From NCBI RefSeq assembly GCF_000744105.1, contig NZ_JQLH01000001.1, forward strand, positions 1,798,001-1,862,000: 64,000 nucleotides of DNA. The letters are read 5' to 3'. The notes beneath the pieces are model-generated. The model searched no databases. It worked only from the letters and a program-made list of their open reading frames with translations, and was not told the origin of the DNA. Below, one piece after another: positions 54,425 through 62,988 of the stretch. Position numbers and translations under genes: made by a program. Position 1 is the stretch's first letter. The number at the start of each line of letters is the position of its first letter. The DNA is from Maribacter forsetii DSM 18668 (GTDB taxonomy: Bacteria > Bacteroidota > Bacteroidia > Flavobacteriales > Flavobacteriaceae).

Positions 54425-55354
54425 ATGGTTAAGAAACGACATTTTCTGTTTTTATCTGTTTTTATGGCAGCTTTCACTATTGTCAAAGGTCAAGAAATTC
54501 AAATCTTTACAATAGAAGATTTTGATCTAAAAGGTGATGTAAAAGTATGTTTGGTAAGTACCGATTATGGTAAAGAAGAATACGACTTTAATAAGAACGG
54601 GTTGCTGAACAAATCTGTTACTAGGTATAATGAAGCAGATTATGATGTTGTTTATTATAAGTATAGTAAAGGAGAACTTTTAGAGAAAAGAGCGGAATCA
54701 TATAGAAACAATACTTTTGACCCAAGCACTTCTATAGCTCATTTTTATGAAATTGATTCAACTGATAATTTAACAATTCAGGAGCGTATATTTTCTTACG
54801 ATAAGCAGTTTTTAGACCAGTATATATATGGGTATGATGAGTTTGGAGATTTAGCCAGTATTGAGAGAACCAACAATGATTATACGGATATTACCCAAGT
54901 AGAACATAAGAAGTTCAAAGGAGAAAATACCGTTACTTACTTATTAAATGATGTTCCTCTAAAATCTATTCGTACGTCAACATTGAAACCAACGAATAAA
55001 CCAGCTCAACGTGTAGTTTTGACCAAAGAGTATTTAAATGGTGAAGAGAGTAGTGCTTTTGAAGAAGTGTTTAGTATGGATGATAAACTAATGGCGCAAC
55101 AAGAGTTTGAATATAATTCTGAATTGAAAAATTTTGAGCCAACTACCCGTACCACCTATGAATACGACGAAAAAGGTATGTTGATTGCTGAAACTGCTAA
55201 AAGAGGTGCCGGTATTATAAAGAAAGAATACATCTATCAATATGATAATTCTGAAGTAGGTAATTGGATCAAGCAAATTGTAACGCCAGATAACACCTAT
55301 ACTACCAGAAAAATCACTTATTATCCCGCAGATACAAAAGTTGTTGAAGAATAA
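54425..55354 (+). CDS. Secreted YD-repeat-like hypothetical protein
   Basis: 309 residues. Signal peptide (FLSVFMAAFTIVKG/Q). The mature part is a run of Tyr/Asp-rich beta-hairpin units: EEYDFNKNGLLNKSVTRY, YYKYSKGELLEKRAESY, FSYDKQFLDQYIYGYDEFG, TYEYDEKGMLIAETAKRG, YIYQYDNSEVGNWIKQI. These resemble YD/RHS or YwqK-type repeats without a toxin or lipobox. No catalytic motif. Function unknown. Convergent with the GNAT gene, three bases between stops. Confidence 0.75.
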   Translation: MVKKRHFLFLSVFMAAFTIVKGQEIQIFTIEDFDLKGDVKVCLVSTDYGKEEYDFNKNGLLNKSVTRYNEADYDVVYYKYSKGELLEKRAESYRNNTFDPSTSIAHFYEIDSTDNLTIQERIFSYDKQFLDQYIYGYDEFGDLASIERTNNDYTDITQVEHKKFKGENTVTYLLNDVPLKSIRTSTLKPTNKPAQRVVLTKEYLNGEESSAFEEVFSMDDKLMAQQEFEYNSELKNFEPTTRTTYEYDEKGMLIAETAKRGAGIIKKEYIYQYDNSEVGNWIKQIVTPDNTYTTRKITYYPADTKVVEE

Positions 55355-55357
55355 AGC

Positions 55358-55915
55358 TTATTTATTGGTACCTAACCATTCTTCTCGCAGAAGACCATAA
55401 TAGCACGTATTTCTTTTAAAACCATCTAATAGGTACACGTCTTTTCTAAGTATGCCTTCTAAGGTGCATCCTAGTTTTTCTACTGCTTTTCTTGATGCCG
55501 TATTTCTTTCATCTACACGGAATTCAATTTTTTCAAAATCCAAAGTAGTAAAGGCATATGTAAGCATTAGTTGTTTCATTTGTGAATTTAAACCTGTGCC
55601 CTGAAATTCACGTCCTATCCAAGTAGAACCAATGTGTAGTACTTTGTTTTTTCTGTTGATATGCATAAAGCGTGTAGAACCTGCAAAAGTATTATGTTCT
55701 CTATCATAAATGATAAAAGGTATGCTTGTGCCTGCCGCTAATTGCTGCAATGCCGTTTCTACATAATTTTTTAAACTACTTGGTGTTTCAATATCAGAAG
55801 GGGAGTACTGAACCAATTTTTTCTGTGAAGCAATAGGAATTAGCTTTTCGTAATTTTCTAAGGTTAACGGACTCAGTATAACCCGTTCGTTTTCTAAGGT
55901 TGGTGTATAGTTCAT
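55358..55915 (-). CDS. GNAT N-acetyltransferase (RimJ/RimL type)
   Basis: 185 residues. Acetyl-CoA site GREFQGTGLNSQMKQLMLTY, then the RimL-like FEKIEFRVDERNTASRKAVE and KLGCTLEGILRKDVYL. Probably acetylates an amino group of a protein or small molecule. Start overlaps the stop of the esterase gene (ATGA, 55912-55915). Confidence 0.9.
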   Translation of the reverse strand: MNYTPTLENERVILSPLTLENYEKLIPIASQKKLVQYSPSDIETPSSLKNYVETALQQLAAGTSIPFIIYDREHNTFAGSTRFMHINRKNKVLHIGSTWIGREFQGTGLNSQMKQLMLTYAFTTLDFEKIEFRVDERNTASRKAVEKLGCTLEGILRKDVYLLDGFKRNTCYYGLLREEWLGTNK

Positions 55916-56556
55916 TTTGCCAATTGATTTATAATCTCTTTCTTAACCTCGTGTCCACCATCAAAAGTGATGTTTTTAATACGGTCTCCAAAAAGTGTTT
56001 TAAGTTTATTGTTTTCTTCTGCTAATCTATCTGGAGTCAGGTATTCATCTTTGTTTCCGATTACTGAAATTATATCTGTTTTGCCTTTTAGATGGATAAA
56101 ATCAACTGTTTTTAATTCTCTAGGAATCCCGCCTGCGTAAAGAATCAATTTGGAACAACTTAATTTGGAATATGCCAGATAACGCAGTGCTATTGAAATA
56201 CCTTGTGAAAATCCGAAGAAAACAATTTTACAATCAGACGGAAGCTGTTCTTTCTCTAATACAGCATCTAAATAATTATAGAGATTTTTGGTTTCTTGTG
56301 CCGTATTTTCTTTTGTTAACCAACTTGCTCCTACATGCTTGTATTCATTCTTTAAATAGTATTTAGAAGGTGCTTGTGGTGCTATGATATAATTTTCTTT
56401 CTTAGGCAGTTCGTTGAAATACTTTAAGAAGAATCTACTTAAGAATCCTATGCCATGAAAAACAATCCAAATTTGTTTTGTGTCGCTATTTAATTCATTT
56501 AAAGTTTCATAGGTATTCGTAGTTTTATAAGTAACATTTTTTATCTGGTTCTCCAT
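55912..56556 (-). CDS. Alpha/beta-hydrolase (carboxylesterase-like)
   Basis: 214 residues, cytoplasmic. Nucleophile elbow FFGFSQGISIALR (Ser in GFSQG), acid in SVIGNKDEYLT, His in FDGGHEVKKE. Resembles the phospholipase/carboxylesterase group. Forms a two-gene operon with the GNAT. Substrate unknown. Confidence 0.87.
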   Translation of the reverse strand: MENQIKNVTYKTTNTYETLNELNSDTKQIWIVFHGIGFLSRFFLKYFNELPKKENYIIAPQAPSKYYLKNEYKHVGASWLTKENTAQETKNLYNYLDAVLEKEQLPSDCKIVFFGFSQGISIALRYLAYSKLSCSKLILYAGGIPRELKTVDFIHLKGKTDIISVIGNKDEYLTPDRLAEENNKLKTLFGDRIKNITFDGGHEVKKEIINQLAK

Positions 56557-56620
56557 AAATCTATCATTACTGTTATGCTTTTCTGTTGGTAATGTAATGC
56601 TTAATTTTACAAAAAAAAGG

Positions 56621-57043
56621 ATGAACGACTACAAAGAGAAAATTCTAAAGATTTGTAACGAATCTTCTAAAGATACCTTAATGCAGACTTTAGAAATCGA
56701 ATACATAGATGTAGGGGAAGATTTTTTGTTGGCTAAAATGCCAGTTACTCCAAAAGTGCATCAGCCAGACGGAGTTTTACATGGTGGAGCAACCGCTGCA
56801 TTGGCAGAGAGTGTTGGTAGTGCGGCATCTTATGTTTTTTTAGATGGTAACAAATTTTTTGTTAGAGGTTTGGAGATTTCTGCAAATCACGTTAAAAGTG
56901 TAAAAGAAGGATTTGTTTATGCCAGGGCAACCATCTTACACAAAGGTAGAACTACCCAATTATGGGAGATTAGGGTGACCAACGAAGATGATCAACTGGT
57001 CTCTCTTTGTAAATTAACTACTATAGCATTACCTAGAAAGTAG
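56621..57043 (+). CDS. Hotdog-fold thioesterase (PaaI/MenI-like)
   Basis: 140 residues from ATG 56621; an in-frame ATG at 56597 adds eight residues but spans a -7-like TAATTTTA. HQPDGVLHGGATAALAESVG is the hotdog active-site block with the catalytic acidic residue. It lies one base before menF in a menaquinone operon, so it likely hydrolyses 1,4-dihydroxy-2-naphthoyl-CoA; that is inferred from context. Confidence 0.88.
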   Translation: MNDYKEKILKICNESSKDTLMQTLEIEYIDVGEDFLLAKMPVTPKVHQPDGVLHGGATAALAESVGSAASYVFLDGNKFFVRGLEISANHVKSVKEGFVYARATILHKGRTTQLWEIRVTNEDDQLVSLCKLTTIALPRK

Positions 57044-57044
57044 T

Positions 57045-58157
57045 ATGATGCAAGAACTTTTTCATAGAGCTGAAAATTGCTTGAAAGAGCAGTTGCCGTT
57101 TGTGTTATATAGCAAACCTAATGAGTCTGAATTGGTCGGTGTTTTTCAAAACAACGATGACGTTCATAAGGTTATGGATTTCACGGAAACAGGATTCGTT
57201 TTTGCTCCGTTCGATGTGAATTCAGATGCTATTTTAATGAAAATGGATGCCGTTGAAAAGGTTCCGTTCAATTTAAATGACGAATTTCAGGTCAGTGAGA
57301 AAAACATACCGGAAAGCGAAGCTACAGAAAAGGGAAGATATCTTAATTTAATATCTAAAGCCATTGAGCGCATTGGTAAAGGTGATTTCAATAAAGTTGT
57401 ATTATCTAGGAAAATAGAAGTTGATGTAAGAGATAATTACTTTGAAGTGTATCAGCGAATTCTTCAAGTATATAAAAAAGCATTCTGCTACTTTTGGTAC
57501 CACCCAAAAATTGGAACTTGGATGGGTGCTACCCCAGAAATCTTGATAAAAAGCAATGGTACTCAATTTACTACAATGTCTTTGGCAGGTACACAGAATG
57601 CAATAGGTGCTAATGAACCAATTTGGGCGGAGAAAGAATTAGATGAACAGCAATTGGTAACCGATTATATTTTGGATACTTTAAAAGATGAGGTTGTTTC
57701 TCTGAATAGTTCTGAACGAGAGTCTGTTAAGGCAGGTCAACTTTGGCATCTTCGTACTGAAATGAAAGGCACCTTTGCACCGAATAAATTTGGTGATATA
57801 TTAAAAGCACTACACCCAACACCGGCAGTATGCGGTAGCCCGTTAGAAAATGCAAAGAATTTTATTTTAGAAAACGAATTGTATGAACGAAATTTTTACA
57901 CCGGATTTTTAGGTGAGCTGAATACAAAAACAGAACTGCCAAGAAATAGAAACCGCCGTAACCAAGAGAATAGTGCTTATAGAAGTGTTATGAAAACCTC
58001 AGAACTTTTTGTGAATCTACGCTGTATGCAATTGTTCAAAGAGAAAGCTGAGATTTATGTAGGTGGTGGTATTACAACTGATTCTATACCTGAAAAAGAA
58101 TGGGAAGAAACGGCTTTAAAAAGTAATACCATGTTTAGGGTTCTAGATGGTAAATAG
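57045..58157 (+). CDS. menF: Isochorismate synthase
   Basis: 370 residues, chorismate-binding fold. FNKVVLSRKIEVDV, FWYHPKIGTWMGATPEILIK, TMSLAGTQ, LHPTPAVCGSP and IYVGGGITTDSIPEKEWEET form the active site. Shorter than many MenF because the N-terminal part is small. One base after the thioesterase stop; menD follows. First step of menaquinone synthesis. Confidence 0.93.
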   Translation: MMQELFHRAENCLKEQLPFVLYSKPNESELVGVFQNNDDVHKVMDFTETGFVFAPFDVNSDAILMKMDAVEKVPFNLNDEFQVSEKNIPESEATEKGRYLNLISKAIERIGKGDFNKVVLSRKIEVDVRDNYFEVYQRILQVYKKAFCYFWYHPKIGTWMGATPEILIKSNGTQFTTMSLAGTQNAIGANEPIWAEKELDEQQLVTDYILDTLKDEVVSLNSSERESVKAGQLWHLRTEMKGTFAPNKFGDILKALHPTPAVCGSPLENAKNFILENELYERNFYTGFLGELNTKTELPRNRNRRNQENSAYRSVMKTSELFVNLRCMQLFKEKAEIYVGGGITTDSIPEKEWEETALKSNTMFRVLDGK

Positions 58158-58167
58158 ATACTTAAGT

Positions 58168-58200
58168 TTTGGGTAATGACCTGCTTTGGTCGTATTTTTG
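58168..58200 (+). promoter_or_regulatory. menD promoter
   Basis: TTTG (58168-58171), 21-base spacer, TATTTTTG (58193-58200), a full pair. The ATG at 58207 is six bases after the -7 box, so the message should be leaderless or nearly so. This makes the in-frame TTG at 58186 an unlikely start. Confidence 0.68.
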
Positions 58201-58206
58201 AACTAC

Positions 58207-59958
58207 ATGAGATATTCCGCTATACCTACCGCACAATCTATTGTTCAACATTGCCAGGCAAAGAATATTTCTAATATCGTAATATCGCCAGGGTCAAGAA
58301 ATGCACCACTTACCATTGCCTTTGCAGAGAATCCTTTTTTTACTTGTTATAGTATAGTAGATGAGCGTTGTGCCGCTTTTTTTGCATTAGGTATGGCACA
58401 ACAATTACAAGAGCCCGTTGTAATTTTATGTACGTCTGGTAGTGCATTATTAAATTATTATCCTGCTGTTGCAGAGGCATATTTTAGTAATATTCCTTTA
58501 GTGGTTATTTCTGCAGATAGACCAGTTTATAAATTGGGAATAGGAGATGGGCAAACTATAAATCAGCGAAACGTATTTGAAAACCATATTAGGTATTCGG
58601 CGAATCTAAAGCAAGATGTCAGTCATGCTACATCAAAGGTCTTACAATATAAACCAGAGTGGATTTCTGATGGAGAGATAAACCAGGTTCAGCAGGAAAT
58701 TCAGAATTATAATGACGGTGAATTAAATCTCGCTTTAGAAATTGCATTGACCAAGAATAGTCCCGTCCATATAAATCCTCCTTTTGAAGAGCCTTTGTAT
58801 GACACGCTTTCAGAACCTTCAGTTTCGTCAGAAATTAGTCCGGTTCCTGTTGAGCTTAATGAAATTCCAATATTGGATAGTCATAAGGAGATTTGGAATG
58901 CATCACCACGTAAAATGGTTTTGGTTGGCGTTAATACTTCCAACGAAATAAAAGAAAACATATTGGAATTGCTGGCAAATGACCCTAGTGTTATGGTATT
59001 GACCGAGACGACATCTAATATTCATCATCCAAATTTCTTCAGTAGTATAGATTCCTTGATTGCTCCTATTGAAATGCAAAAAGATAAAGAGAATCTGTTT
59101 GCCACATTGAAACCTGAAGTACTAATTACTTTTGGTGGATTAATTGTTTCTAAAAAGGTGAAGGCTTTTCTAAGAAATTACGAGCCTAACCATCACTGGC
59201 ATATTGGTGGTCAATTTGCGAACGATACTTTTTTCTGTTTAGAAGAGCATATTAAAGTACCAGTGAATACCTTTTTTGATAAAATGTATGTGGCTTCTGG
59301 TTTTGTAGAAAGTGATTTTTTTTCTAGTTGGAATAAAGTAAAACAAGGCTATATTTTAAAACGAGAAGTATATTTAAAACAAATTCCATTTTCAGATTTT
59401 TTAGCATTTAATCAAATTTTAAAAGGTGTGCCTAATGATTACATGTTGCAACTGGCAAATAGCTCTACCATACGTTACACTCAATTATTCGATGTAAACC
59501 CAACATTAAAAGTGTTTTGTAATAGGGGAACAAGTGGTATTGACGGTAGTACATCTACTGCGGTAGGTGCATCTTTAATACATAGCTCTCCAACACTATT
59601 TATAACAGGGGACCTTAGTTTTTTCTATGATAGTAATGCTTTATGGAATAATTACATAAAGGCAAATTTTAGAATAATCGTTATCAATAATAAGGGTGGA
59701 GGTATATTTAGAATACTTCCCGGGAAGGATGATACAGATGTATTTGAAACCTATTTTGAGACAAGACATTCACTGACTGCAGATCAGCTTTGTAATATGT
59801 TTGGTTTTGATTACAGAACGGCAAAATCATCTGAAGAACTTCAAGAAGTATTGAGTGACTTTTTCAAAGAAACCCTTCGTCCGCAATTACTGGAAATTAC
59901 TACGCCTACAATAATAAACGATAAAATTTTGATTGATTATTTTCGTTTCATATCTTAG
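58207..59958 (+). CDS. menD: SEPHCHC synthase MenD
   Basis: 583 residues from ATG 58207. SPGSRNAP (27-34), Glu53 in VDERCAAFFALG for thiamine diphosphate activation, TSGSALLNYYPAV, and the ThDP/metal site GDLSFFYDSNALWNNY with NNKGGGIF. Joins isochorismate and 2-oxoglutarate. The upstream TTG at 58186 would add seven residues but overlaps the promoter. Confidence 0.96.
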   Translation: MRYSAIPTAQSIVQHCQAKNISNIVISPGSRNAPLTIAFAENPFFTCYSIVDERCAAFFALGMAQQLQEPVVILCTSGSALLNYYPAVAEAYFSNIPLVVISADRPVYKLGIGDGQTINQRNVFENHIRYSANLKQDVSHATSKVLQYKPEWISDGEINQVQQEIQNYNDGELNLALEIALTKNSPVHINPPFEEPLYDTLSEPSVSSEISPVPVELNEIPILDSHKEIWNASPRKMVLVGVNTSNEIKENILELLANDPSVMVLTETTSNIHHPNFFSSIDSLIAPIEMQKDKENLFATLKPEVLITFGGLIVSKKVKAFLRNYEPNHHWHIGGQFANDTFFCLEEHIKVPVNTFFDKMYVASGFVESDFFSSWNKVKQGYILKREVYLKQIPFSDFLAFNQILKGVPNDYMLQLANSSTIRYTQLFDVNPTLKVFCNRGTSGIDGSTSTAVGASLIHSSPTLFITGDLSFFYDSNALWNNYIKANFRIIVINNKGGGIFRILPGKDDTDVFETYFETRHSLTADQLCNMFGFDYRTAKSSEELQEVLSDFFKETLRPQLLEITTPTIINDKILIDYFRFIS

Positions 59959-59991
59959 TGGAGTATTAACCATTAATTATAACACATTAAC

Positions 59992-60336
59992 ATGAGTAAA
60001 AGAGACGATTTAATTGAAAAGTATGCTGCTGACATCAAAGATAAATTTGGTGAGGATGCGGACATGGACTTGCTTAAAAAAGTAACTGTTGGTTTAGGAC
60101 CATCTATTTACAACATTGATGCTTCTAAAGTATCTGGTAGCGATCAAAAAGAATTGGATACGGTAAAAAATAACTACTTGATCAAAAAATTAGGTCTTGC
60201 AGATGATTCTAAATTAGATGATGCTATTGCAACTGTTATGGACAAGTATGGTTCTTCTAATAGAAACAAGCATAGAGCAGTTATCTATTATAAGCTTTGT
60301 CAACATTTCAAGAAAGCATCTGTATACGATAAATAG
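59992..60336 (+). CDS. DUF2853 family protein
   Basis: 114 residues, small, soluble and helical. MSKRDDLIEKYAADIKDKF, DLLKKVTVGLGPSIYN and SSNRNKHRAVIYYKL match DUF2853. Function unknown. Terminator follows. Confidence 0.88.
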   Translation: MSKRDDLIEKYAADIKDKFGEDADMDLLKKVTVGLGPSIYNIDASKVSGSDQKELDTVKNNYLIKKLGLADDSKLDDAIATVMDKYGSSNRNKHRAVIYYKLCQHFKKASVYDK

Positions 60337-60354
60337 TCAGATGACAAATAAATT

Positions 60355-60390
60355 AAAGACCGTTGCCTTTTTGGTAACGGTCTTTTTTTT
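60355..60390 (+). terminator. Terminator after DUF2853 gene
   Basis: AAAGACCGTTGCC (60355-60367) and GGTAACGGTCTTT (60373-60385), one G-U pair, five-T loop, then T to 60390. Confidence 0.88.
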
Positions 60391-60418
60391 TAGGTTAAGT
60401 TTTTAAATATTTAAAATG

Positions 60419-60426
60419 TAATTTTG
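60419..60426 (+). promoter_or_regulatory. -7 box touching the start of the S1 protein gene
   Basis: TAATTTTG, full TAnnTTTG match, four bases before ATG 60431, same spacing as at 54413. Leaderless message predicted. No TTG -33 at normal distance. Confidence 0.5.
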
Positions 60427-60430
60427 CAGC

Positions 60431-61267
60431 ATGATAGAATTAGGACGTATAAACAACCTTGAGATTTTAAGAGACACCAGTGTAGGTCTTTTTTTGGGTG
60501 ATGAAGAAGGAAATGATGTATTGTTGCCAAATAAATATGTGCCTACAGCATATGAAATAGGGGAAAAAATAAGTGTCTTCTGTTATTTAGATTATGATGA
60601 AAGACCCGTTGCAACTACCTTAGAGCCAGACATTATGCTTGGTGAGTTTAGATTGTTGCAAGTAGCAGAGGTCAATGAGTTTGGTGCTTTTATGCAATGG
60701 GGTCTTGAAAAGCATCTTTTAGTACCTTTTCGTGAACAAAGGGTTAAGATGAAGGAAGGGCAATGGTATGTGGTGCACTGTTATTTAGATAATCGTTCTG
60801 GTAGATTGGTAGCCTCAAATAAGTTAGACAAGTTTTTAAACAATGATACAATTGACCTTAAGGAATGGGAGAAAGTGGATTTAGTGGTTACCAGACAAAC
60901 CGATTTAGGTTGGGAGGTCATTGTAAATGAAAAACATAAAGGTTTAGTTTATTTTAATGAAGTATTTAAACCAATAAACATTGGTGATGTAATACCTGGT
61001 TGTATTAAAACCATAAGAAAGGATAATAAATTAGATATTTCACTACAGCCGTTAGGAGCAAAAGTTTTGGAACCCGCTGCAAAAAAGATATATGAAGTTC
61101 TTGTAGAAAGTGGTGGTTTTCTGGGTTTACATGACAAATCTGCGCCAGAAGAAATTAGGGATGTTTTTCAAATGAGTAAAAAGACTTTTAAAAAAGGTCT
61201 GGGAACCTTGTATAGAGAACGAAAAATTAAGATAGAATCTGATGGTATTACACTTTCAGATGATTAA
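60431..61267 (+). CDS. S1-domain RNA-binding protein (CvfB family)
   Basis: 278 residues. Tandem S1-like OB domains (MIELGRINNLEILRDTSVG, LLQVAEVNEFGAFMQWGLEK, GWEVIVNEKHKGLVYFNEVF) and a C-terminal winged helix (GFLGLHDKSAPEEIRDVF, MSKKTFKKGLGTLYRERKI). CvfB proteins bind RNA and affect virulence or ribosome function in other bacteria. Between DUF2853 and the SPOR-like gene. Confidence 0.92.
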   Translation: MIELGRINNLEILRDTSVGLFLGDEEGNDVLLPNKYVPTAYEIGEKISVFCYLDYDERPVATTLEPDIMLGEFRLLQVAEVNEFGAFMQWGLEKHLLVPFREQRVKMKEGQWYVVHCYLDNRSGRLVASNKLDKFLNNDTIDLKEWEKVDLVVTRQTDLGWEVIVNEKHKGLVYFNEVFKPINIGDVIPGCIKTIRKDNKLDISLQPLGAKVLEPAAKKIYEVLVESGGFLGLHDKSAPEEIRDVFQMSKKTFKKGLGTLYRERKIKIESDGITLSDD

Positions 61268-61335
61268 GATAAAACTGTAAGAAAATTCTTTAGTATTTGA
61301 TTTTCAGCAGAATATCTTAAATAAACGTCGAGTTT

Positions 61336-61367
61336 TTTGTAATACCTTACAATTAATTTTATTTTTG
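61336..61367 (+). promoter_or_regulatory. Promoter of the SPOR-like gene and menA
   Basis: TTTG (61336-61339), 20-base spacer, TATTTTTG (61360-61367), a full pair. Leader of about 66 bases, holding the palindrome at 61411-61424. Confidence 0.68.
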
Positions 61368-61410
61368 TTGTAAATAAAAAGTTATTAACAATTTTTAGCT
61401 TACATTTAAG

Positions 61411-61424
61411 TTTTAAGCTTAAAA
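61411..61424. repeat. Perfect 14-base palindrome in the leader
   Basis: TTTTAAGCTTAAAA, 15 bases before the ATG at 61440. Could be an operator or a weak hairpin; no known site matches. Confidence 0.4.
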
Positions 61425-61439
61425 ATTACCACTGTATTT

Positions 61440-62048
61440 ATGCCTTTTATAGAAGAGAGTGATTTACTAGAATTACATAAAGACGTTGATAAAGCTCAGA
61501 TTATTAATGAGCGTTTATTAGATCAAATTAAGTTCAAGAACAAAGAATTAAAGAAGAGTAAGATTCAACGCAATGTTTTTGCTGGAATTACAGGACTTTT
61601 TTTAATTGGTGGTTTGGCATTTACCTCATTTACTGCTGGGTTGTCAAGTTCAGGTGGTTTCAATAGAAAAACCTCTAACGATTTGGTGTTAACATCAATT
61701 GATAGTGTAGATGCAATAAGAACCCGACTAGAAAACTTAAAAGAACAGAACGAAGAATTAAGTTTGGTAAAGGAGTTTTACTTGGCTAAAGAATTTTTGC
61801 AAAAAGAAAAAATATACTCAGTTCAGGTAAAATCCTTTGTAGATAATAATGTCACTTTAGCTTCTGAAGCTTTAACAAATACACTTTTTGTTAAAACAAA
61901 CCCTTTTTACTCTTACTCTCTTGGTAATTTTGAAACTCTAGAAGAGGCTCAATCTTTTAGAAAGCAATTGGTTGATATTGGTTTTGGAGATGCTTTTGTT
62001 GCTTCATACCAAGATGGTAAACGAGTTCAAATAGAAGACCCTTTTTAG
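61440..62048 (+). CDS. Single-pass membrane protein with SPOR-like C-terminal domain
   Basis: 202 residues. N-terminal coiled coil about 8-42, one membrane helix about 47-70 (VFAGITGLFLIGGLAFTSF), a second coiled coil about 95-115, then a SPOR-like fold: YSVQVKSF...FYSYSLGNFETLEEAQSF, RKQLVDIGFGDAFVASYQDG. SPOR domains bind denuded peptidoglycan at division sites. Its TAG overlaps the GTG of menA (TAGTG), so they are coupled; a functional link is not evident. Confidence 0.78.
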   Translation: MPFIEESDLLELHKDVDKAQIINERLLDQIKFKNKELKKSKIQRNVFAGITGLFLIGGLAFTSFTAGLSSSGGFNRKTSNDLVLTSIDSVDAIRTRLENLKEQNEELSLVKEFYLAKEFLQKEKIYSVQVKSFVDNNVTLASEALTNTLFVKTNPFYSYSLGNFETLEEAQSFRKQLVDIGFGDAFVASYQDGKRVQIEDPF

Positions 62049-62956
62049 TGACTAGAGTTAAAGCTTGGCTCAACGCAGCAAGACTTAGAACGCTTCCATT
62101 ATCAATTTCAGGCATACTTGTAGGTACTGCAATGGCAGCTTATCATGGTGTTACTAGTACCGGTATTTTTATTTTGGCAATCTTGACTACAATTGGTTTA
62201 CAAGTGACTTCCAATTTCGCCAATGATTATGGTGACGGAATTAAAGGAACCGATGGTGATGATAGGCTAGGACCAAAACGGGCACTCCAAAGTGGACTCC
62301 TGACTGCATCACAATTAAAATCTGGTATTTATATTAGCATGGTAATAAATGCCATTCTCATTGTTTGTTTAATTATAACCGCATTTGGTTTAAAAGATAT
62401 TATATATCCTACTTTATTTTTACTGTTAGGAGCATTTGCAATTTGGGCAGCTATAAAATATACCGTAGGTAAATCTGCGTACGGTTACAACGGTTTAGGT
62501 GATATTTTTGTTTTTTTATTTTTTGGGCTAGTCAGTGTTTTAGGCTCCATGTTTTTATTTCTAAAAGCAATTTCTTTAATGACTGTTCTGCCAGCCGTTT
62601 CCATTGGGTTTTTAAGTGTAGGTGTTCTTAATCTCAACAATATGAGAGATATAAAATCTGATGCAGCTGTAGGTAAGAATACTATGGTTGTTAAAATGGG
62701 CTTGGCTAATGCAAAAAAGTATCACTATACATTGTTAATTATTTCGTTTTTGTGTCTGTTTTGTTTTTTGCTTACAACAAATGGATCACAGTTACGTTAT
62801 GTTAGTCTTGTAGGCTACCTTCCGGTTTTTATGCATTTAAGAAAAGTAGCCCAAACTAACAACGAGGCAGAACTTGACCCAGAACTTAAAATCCTGGCAT
62901 TAAGTACCTTTTTTATAGCCCTGTTGTTTTTTATTAGTTATTATTATTTTTTGTAA
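62048..62956 (+). CDS. menA: 1,4-dihydroxy-2-naphthoate polyprenyltransferase
   Basis: 302 residues from GTG 62048, about eight or nine membrane helices. Prenyl-diphosphate motifs NFANDYGDGIKGTDGDDR and NNMRDIKSDAAVGKNT. The GTG gives the expected WLNAARLRTLPLSISG beginning; no ATG is nearby. Last dedicated menaquinone step before methylation. One-base overlap with the preceding gene. Confidence 0.95.
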   Translation: MTRVKAWLNAARLRTLPLSISGILVGTAMAAYHGVTSTGIFILAILTTIGLQVTSNFANDYGDGIKGTDGDDRLGPKRALQSGLLTASQLKSGIYISMVINAILIVCLIITAFGLKDIIYPTLFLLLGAFAIWAAIKYTVGKSAYGYNGLGDIFVFLFFGLVSVLGSMFLFLKAISLMTVLPAVSIGFLSVGVLNLNNMRDIKSDAAVGKNTMVVKMGLANAKKYHYTLLIISFLCLFCFLLTTNGSQLRYVSLVGYLPVFMHLRKVAQTNNEAELDPELKILALSTFFIALLFFISYYYFL

Positions 62957-62961
62957 TTTTG
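62954..62961 (+). promoter_or_regulatory. -7 box for the LytTR regulator gene
   Basis: TAATTTTG, full match, overlapping the menA stop and 27 bases before the TTG start at 62989. The nearest upstream TTG (62924) is 27 bases away, so the -33 is weak. Confidence 0.4.
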
Positions 62962-62988
62962 AGTATAACCCACAAACCAATTTAAACC

